Source: Rhodospirillales bacterium (GTDB lineage: Bacteria; Pseudomonadota; Alphaproteobacteria; Rhodospirillales; JABHCV01). From it: a DNA stretch of 28,492 bases. Under the pieces are notes generated by a model. It had not been told where the DNA came from, did not search any database, and saw nothing but the letters and a program-made list of their open reading frames with translations. Shown piece by piece: positions 24,855 through 28,492 of this stretch (position 1 is the first letter of the stretch; every line of letters starts with the position of its first letter). Position numbers and translations under genes: made by a program. The stretch spans positions 1 through 28,492 of the forward strand of contig JADHSW010000005.1 in the NCBI GenBank assembly GCA_016776705.1, given 5' to 3'.

Positions 24855-25853
24855 TCAGCTTCCAATTCGGCCTTTGTCGCGTGCGTTCCACATTTTCTGG
24901 GCCTGTGCCGTCGCATCTTCGGAATCTTTTGCGCGTCCCAGCAGGCGCAGGACGATAGCGGCAGTGCCAACAATGGCCGCATAGGCATAGGCGTCTTCTT
25001 CGTCACCGCGCCAGACCGTTTTCAAGCGCCCCAGGTCCATTTTTTCATCGATGGCGACAGTATCTTCAGGCAACAGGGCGGGCCATTCTTCCTCGCTTAG
25101 AACACCATCATGCAGGCTTTGCACCAGGACCGGTTTTTGCGGTCGCCGTTCAACTTCGCCGCCTTCGCCCTTGAACACGGCCATGTGCTTTTGTCCCAGC
25201 ATGTTAGCGGTGTCGCGGTGAACATCCCGGTAGTTGGGATGGAACACCGTCTGAATTTCATGTGGAGCATTAAACGGGTTCACCATTCGCCCAAAGGTGT
25301 TGACGGGGGAGCGCAATCCCAGAATGGATTTCAAGTCGATGATTTCCTGAAGTTTCGGGGACAGGTGAGCAAGGGGAAGGAAGCCGAAATTGCTTTCGCG
25401 AATATGATCGGCGGCTTCTTTCAAAGAACCGGCGATAGGAATTCCCATGGATTGCAAAGCGGGGCGGGTAAATACCCGGCCTTCCGTATGGCCTTCTGTT
25501 CCCTGCATGAAAATTCGCACACCATTGGCGGCCAGTAGCTGAACCGCAAGCAGGAACCACGGCAGTTGTCGTTTCTTGCCAGAATAGGAAGACCAGTCCA
25601 GATCAACCCTGGGCATGTCATCGGGGCGATCAAGGGTATCGCGCACAGCGCGCACAAAGCCTGCGCCTTCTTCCGGAACTTCGGTGCGCATACGAAGGAT
25701 GCAAAGGAAGGCCCCCAGTTGCAGGGGTTCAACCTTACCCGCCATGATCATTGTGGCGGCCTGATACATTTCCTCGTCCGTTAAGGGGCGCGACAGGTTA
25801 GGCCCTTTTCCGATGATTCGGACATATTGGGCAAAAGGGTGTTCTTCAGTCAT
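24855..25853 (-). CDS. TrpD2/YbiB-like protein (anthranilate phosphoribosyltransferase fold)
   Basis: The product has 332 residues and the glycosyltransferase family 3 fold: an N-terminal helical domain (LTDEEMYQAATMIMAGKVEP, LGAFLCILRMRTEVPEE) and an alpha/beta domain with VNTFGRMVNPFNAP and KPVLVQSLHDGV. The phosphoribosyl-pyrophosphate loop GTGGD of true TrpD is absent; the equivalent region reads MQGTEGHTEGRVF. This matches the TrpD2 (E. coli YbiB) subgroup, which lacks tryptophan-pathway activity and, for YbiB, binds nucleic acid. No other trp gene is nearby. It sits between the amidotransferase gene (19-base gap) and dsrN (3-base gap), so it is part of the dsr-linked operon; its job there is unknown. 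Confidence 0.85.
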   Translation of the reverse strand: MTEEHPFAQYVRIIGKGPNLSRPLTDEEMYQAATMIMAGKVEPLQLGAFLCILRMRTEVPEEGAGFVRAVRDTLDRPDDMPRVDLDWSSYSGKKRQLPWFLLAVQLLAANGVRIFMQGTEGHTEGRVFTRPALQSMGIPIAGSLKEAADHIRESNFGFLPLAHLSPKLQEIIDLKSILGLRSPVNTFGRMVNPFNAPHEIQTVFHPNYRDVHRDTANMLGQKHMAVFKGEGGEVERRPQKPVLVQSLHDGVLSEEEWPALLPEDTVAIDEKMDLGRLKTVWRGDEEDAYAYAAIVGTAAIVLRLLGRAKDSEDATAQAQKMWNARDKGRIGS

Positions 25854-25872
25854 TTTCAGCCGTTCTCTTTGG

Positions 25873-26676
25873 TTAGTGTCGCGATGGGGTTTTGTCTCGT
25901 GTGCGCAGTTTCAATTTCTTGATCAAAGGCGCGCCTTCTTTCCCGTTGCCGATGATTGCGTGTCCCTGGGGGACGGCTTGCCAGTCGCGTTCGCCCTCGT
26001 CCAGGGGTTCGGAGACAATCAACAGGCAGTTATCTTCCTTGCAGTGGTAAAGGGTCGGCGCCTGATCGTCACTGCTGTAGCGGAATGCATAAATATCATT
26101 ACCATCGGCAAATGCGGCGGTGAAGCGAAACGGAGACGTCGCCTTGGCGGTATCCATTATGTCCAGAACATCATCAATCATTGCGCAGACCGCACCGAAA
26201 GGGTCTTCATCCAGGCCAAATCCACAGGCGGCCAGGAACAGGGCCTCGCTGTCGGTGGTGCCCAGACGGCTGCAATATAAATCATCAGGGATCATGGCTT
26301 CCAGATTTCGCCGCACCTTGTCATAACTGCCGACCTGACCGTTATGCATGAACAGCCAGCGGCCCTGTACGAAGGGATGGCAATTGGAGCGGTTGGTGGC
26401 GGTGCCGGTGGACGCGCGTATATGGGAAAAGAACATTGGCGATCTGATTTGCCCGGACAGGCTGCGCAGGTTTTCGTCATTCCATGCAGGAAGTATTTCC
26501 CGGTAGTGTCCGGGTACCTCGCGGTGGGCGTACCAGCCGAAACCAAATCCATCACCATTGGTTTCGACCTTGGCCTCGCGGGCGTGCAGGCTTTGTGAAA
26601 GCAGCGAGTTTTCCGGATCAGCAATAAGCTTTTGCAGGAATATAGGCTCTCCGCTGTAGGCAATCCATCGGCACAT
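25873..26676 (-). CDS. Class II glutamine amidotransferase (YafJ/EgtC-like)
   Basis: The product has 267 residues and is a stand-alone N-terminal-nucleophile amidohydrolase domain. Cys2 (MCRWIAYSG) would be the nucleophile after Met removal, and the ammonia-site motifs NGDGFGFGWY, FFSHIRASTG, NCHPF and LFMHNGQVG are all present. No synthetase domain is fused, so it either hydrolyses a gamma-glutamyl compound, as EgtC does, or feeds ammonia to a partner. GGAG lies 7 bases before the ATG at 26676, and Cys2 fixes this start. It stands 73 bases after dsrP and 19 bases before the TrpD2-like gene. Confidence 0.88.
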   Translation of the reverse strand: MCRWIAYSGEPIFLQKLIADPENSLLSQSLHAREAKVETNGDGFGFGWYAHREVPGHYREILPAWNDENLRSLSGQIRSPMFFSHIRASTGTATNRSNCHPFVQGRWLFMHNGQVGSYDKVRRNLEAMIPDDLYCSRLGTTDSEALFLAACGFGLDEDPFGAVCAMIDDVLDIMDTAKATSPFRFTAAFADGNDIYAFRYSSDDQAPTLYHCKEDNCLLIVSEPLDEGERDWQAVPQGHAIIGNGKEGAPLIKKLKLRTRDKTPSRH

Positions 26677-26697
26677 CAGACGTCTCCGAAACTGGTT

Positions 26698-26716
26698 AAA
26701 AACCCTTTAAAAGGTT
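26698..26716 (-). terminator. Weak hairpin with T-run after dsrP
   Basis: Read on the minus strand, AACCTTTTAAAGGGTTTTT forms an imperfect 6-7 pair stem (one G-T pair) with almost no loop, ending in a T-run. It lies in the 73-base gap between dsrP and the amidotransferase gene. It could attenuate transcription leaving the dsr core genes, but the stem is AT-rich and weak. Confidence 0.25.
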
Positions 26717-26749
26717 CCTATACAACAATTTTCGTAAAATAGGCAGACG

Positions 26750-28024
26750 TTAAGCGGGCTCAGTAGCCTCGTCAGCATCAGTTGCTTCTTCAGCCGGTTC
26801 CTCTTCGGGTTCCGGCGGCGCGACATAATGTGGGTCGACATCGGCGTCGGCCAGAGTTGAAGGCAGGAAGGGAAGCACCCTTATGGCAACAGCCACGATC
26901 AGGAATGCCGTTGCAAAGCCGCCGAGGCCTAACACCAACTCAGGCAGGCTTGGCGTATAGGATGCGACGACGCCGTCATAGAAACTGCTGGAAACCTCGT
27001 ACCCCGGGAAGATCGACAGCGGGAATGCCTGTCCACCGATGATAATTACGTAAATCTGCGCCAATCCGCCGACAATGATCATGGCGCAGGAAAGCGCGAT
27101 CATGTTGCGGTCCTTACCCGTTGCCGGATGATAAAGCAGGGCCAGCGGGGCAATGCCACCGATAAGGATCTGACCAACCCAGAACACCGTCGTGTAGATA
27201 CCGCCATCGCGAAGGATAAAGGCCTCAACCGCGTGATGTTCGGTGGCGTACAGGTTGGTCAGGTGGTGCACGCTGACGAAATAAAGCACGGCGGCGACAA
27301 ACACGCCCAACAGGTTTTTCAGCTTGACGATCATGGCGTCGCCCAGGGGGCGTTCGGTGGTGTTGCAGGTGACCATCAAAACCAGCAGGAAGATCGCCAA
27401 CCCAAAGGAAAACGACATGATGATGAACATCGGTGCCATAATGGCGGCGTCATAGGCCTGACGGGCGACCAGAAAACCAAAGATCGAACCGGTACCGGTG
27501 GTCAGCGCCAGTCGCCAGATAAAGGCTGCAAAACCGGCGATTTTGGTATAGCGGTTCATACGCCGTTCCAGCATCATCCACATGTAGATGCCAACAACGA
27601 CGAAAAAGCCGGTGTACAGGTAAATATTCCAGGCGAAAATGGATTTGAAGTTGTACTTGGTCATGGCCACGATCAAGCGGTCTGGCCGCCCCAGGTCAAG
27701 CACCAGCACCATCAGGCCACCGGCCAGCAAGGCAAGCGCAACCAGGGTCGAAAGCCGGGCCAGGGGCTTGTACATGACACGCCCGAAAACGGACGATATC
27801 GAGGCGATATTCAAGGCACCGGAAGCAGCGACAATAAGGAACACGGCAAACACATGCGGGGTGCCCCAGACGATCTGATTGGTCATCCCGGTGACCCAGT
27901 GGCCGTTGTGTTCCATGTACCAAGTTGCGCCCAGTGCGGCGGCGGTAAAGGCGGCTAACAAGCCAAGCAAAGTCCAATAGCCGCTGGAATTTCCGTCAAT
28001 CTGGGTGAAGAGGATCGGTTTCAT
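26750..28024 (-). CDS. dsrP: DsrP, membrane quinol-interacting subunit of the DsrMKJOP complex (NrfD family)
   Basis: The product has 424 residues and about ten hydrophobic helices, starting with WTLLGLLAAFTAAALGATWY (residues 17-36) and HVFAVFLIVAASGALNIASI. Strings typical of DsrP are clear: GHWVTGMTNQIVWGTPH, LVLDLGRPDRLIVAMTKYNF, IWRLALTTGTGSIFGFLVAR. The complex passes electrons between the quinone pool and the periplasmic and cytoplasmic Dsr proteins. The last 25 residues form a very acidic Pro/Glu/Ala/Asp-rich tail. It starts 15 bases after dsrO with GAGAGGA as ribosome-binding site, so dsrO and dsrP are one transcript. Confidence 0.93.
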   Translation of the reverse strand: MKPILFTQIDGNSSGYWTLLGLLAAFTAAALGATWYMEHNGHWVTGMTNQIVWGTPHVFAVFLIVAASGALNIASISSVFGRVMYKPLARLSTLVALALLAGGLMVLVLDLGRPDRLIVAMTKYNFKSIFAWNIYLYTGFFVVVGIYMWMMLERRMNRYTKIAGFAAFIWRLALTTGTGSIFGFLVARQAYDAAIMAPMFIIMSFSFGLAIFLLVLMVTCNTTERPLGDAMIVKLKNLLGVFVAAVLYFVSVHHLTNLYATEHHAVEAFILRDGGIYTTVFWVGQILIGGIAPLALLYHPATGKDRNMIALSCAMIIVGGLAQIYVIIIGGQAFPLSIFPGYEVSSSFYDGVVASYTPSLPELVLGLGGFATAFLIVAVAIRVLPFLPSTLADADVDPHYVAPPEPEEEPAEEATDADEATEPA

Positions 28025-28039
28025 TTTTATTATCCTCTC

Positions 28040-28492
28040 TTAAAAGCCACGATAGTGAACGCCGGGCTCAAGGCCCAGATCGGCGCGCAAACGGGTGGTG
28101 ACGTGTTTCGCCAGTTCTTTGGCAATGTCGCTGTTTGGATCATTCAGATCGCCGAACATCATGGCTTCGTTTCCGGCCTTTTCGGTGCAGGCTTCCACAC
28201 AGGCGGGCGTGCCGCCAATATCGATTCGATGAGCGCACAGGGTACACGATTCAACCGTTCCCTTACCGCGCGGCATATGCGGTTTCTGGCCTCGCACGTC
28301 CTCATGGACGAAGGAGCGCGCCTTGTAAGGGCAGGCCATCATGCAATAGCGGCAACCGATGCAGGTGTGACGGTCAACCAGAACGATACCGTCGGCGCGG
28401 CGCATGGAAGCGCCTGTTGGGCAAACATCGACACAGGGCGGGTTTTCGCAATGCTGGCACATGACGGGCAGCGAATGGGTTGCGCCGGTCTT
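28040..28492 (-). CDS. dsrO: DsrO, iron-sulfur ferredoxin subunit of DsrMKJOP, 3' part
   Basis: The last 150 residues are present; the frame stays open past the internal Met at 28462 to the window edge, so the N-terminus (where a Tat signal and the first cysteine cluster are expected) is missing. Visible cysteine groups are MCQHCENPPCVDVCP, CIGCRYCMMACPYKA and CTLCAHRIDIGGTPACVEAC, followed by FGDLNDPNSDIAKEL and a C-terminal LRADLGLEPGVHYRGF. These match DsrO, the periplasmic multi-[4Fe-4S] subunit that docks to DsrP, rather than a generic NrfC/HybA-type protein; the adjacent DsrP supports this. Confidence 0.92.
   Translation of the reverse strand, partial: KTGATHSLPVMCQHCENPPCVDVCPTGASMRRADGIVLVDRHTCIGCRYCMMACPYKARSFVHEDVRGQKPHMPRGKGTVESCTLCAHRIDIGGTPACVEACTEKAGNEAMMFGDLNDPNSDIAKELAKHVTTRLRADLGLEPGVHYRGF

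Noticed and set aside
24855..25853. Anthranilate phosphoribosyltransferase of tryptophan synthesis (trpD)
   Set aside because: The GTGGD phosphoribosyl-pyrophosphate loop is missing and no other trp gene is near; the TrpD2/YbiB subgroup fits better.
27128..27958. 276-residue plus-strand open frame inside dsrP
   Set aside because: It is antisense to a membrane protein; its His/Gln/Asp/Lys-rich composition is what the reverse complement of hydrophobic codons gives. No family resemblance, and dsrP is unmistakable.

Overview
The window looks like chromosomal DNA of an alphaproteobacterium, most likely a Rhodospirillales-type sulfur oxidiser. The grounds are the right end of a dsr (reverse dissimilatory sulfite reductase) cluster with dsrO, dsrP and a dsrN-type gene, soluble PAS-type histidine kinases with very similar cores, and a giant membrane-anchored coiled-coil protein resembling alphaproteobacterial polarity factors. 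This placement is inferred from gene content; no rRNA or tRNA is present to confirm it. Coding density is very high: no non-coding stretch exceeds about 220 bases.

Layout. 1-3756: end of an RND efflux system (adaptor cut by the window edge, then the inner-membrane pump). 3760-6124: a two-CBS-domain protein, dodecin, and a cytoplasmic PAS-PAS histidine kinase. 6244-10315: a probable operon of a phosphotransferase-like/P-loop kinase fusion, a tandem universal stress protein, and a receiver-PAS-histidine kinase whose phospho-acceptor Asp is replaced by Glu. 10320-11715: an SRAP (HMCES/YedK) DNA-crosslink protein and a short-chain dehydrogenase, divergent. 11879-16720: a 1613-residue protein with two N-terminal membrane helices, a rod of 42 clear 25-residue repeats (18 + 24) interrupted by twenty 11-residue repeats, and a non-repetitive C-terminal domain. 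16717-21011: a thioesterase with all FlK active-site positions, an AcuC-type deacetylase and, divergent from it, an ADP-forming acyl-CoA synthetase fused to a GNAT acetyltransferase. 21020-28492 (all minus strand): dsrO, dsrP, a class II glutamine amidotransferase, a TrpD2/YbiB-like protein, dsrN/cobB-type amidase, cobA, a CbiX-type chelatase and a beta-hydroxyacid dehydrogenase-like gene.

How the parts work together. The right-hand block couples the membrane electron-transfer part of the Dsr system (DsrO/DsrP) to synthesis of its cofactor: CobA makes precorrin-2, the CbiX-type chelatase inserts metal, and the DsrN-type protein is expected to amidate siroheme to siroamide. The dehydrogenase step between CobA and the chelatase has no canonical gene here; a dehydrogenase of another family sits at the end of the operon. 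The acyl-CoA synthetase/GNAT fusion and the deacetylase form a plausible reversible lysine-acetylation pair.

The most unusual object is the giant repeat protein. Its repeat grammar (25 = 7+7+11, with a central block of pure 11-mers in five 44-residue superrepeats) predicts a rod of up to about 0.2 micrometre whose supercoil changes in the middle. A perfect DnaA-box sequence lies in the gap before it. All five tail-to-tail gene junctions in the window are nearly gapless (8-base gap to 4-base overlap), leaving no room for intergenic terminators.
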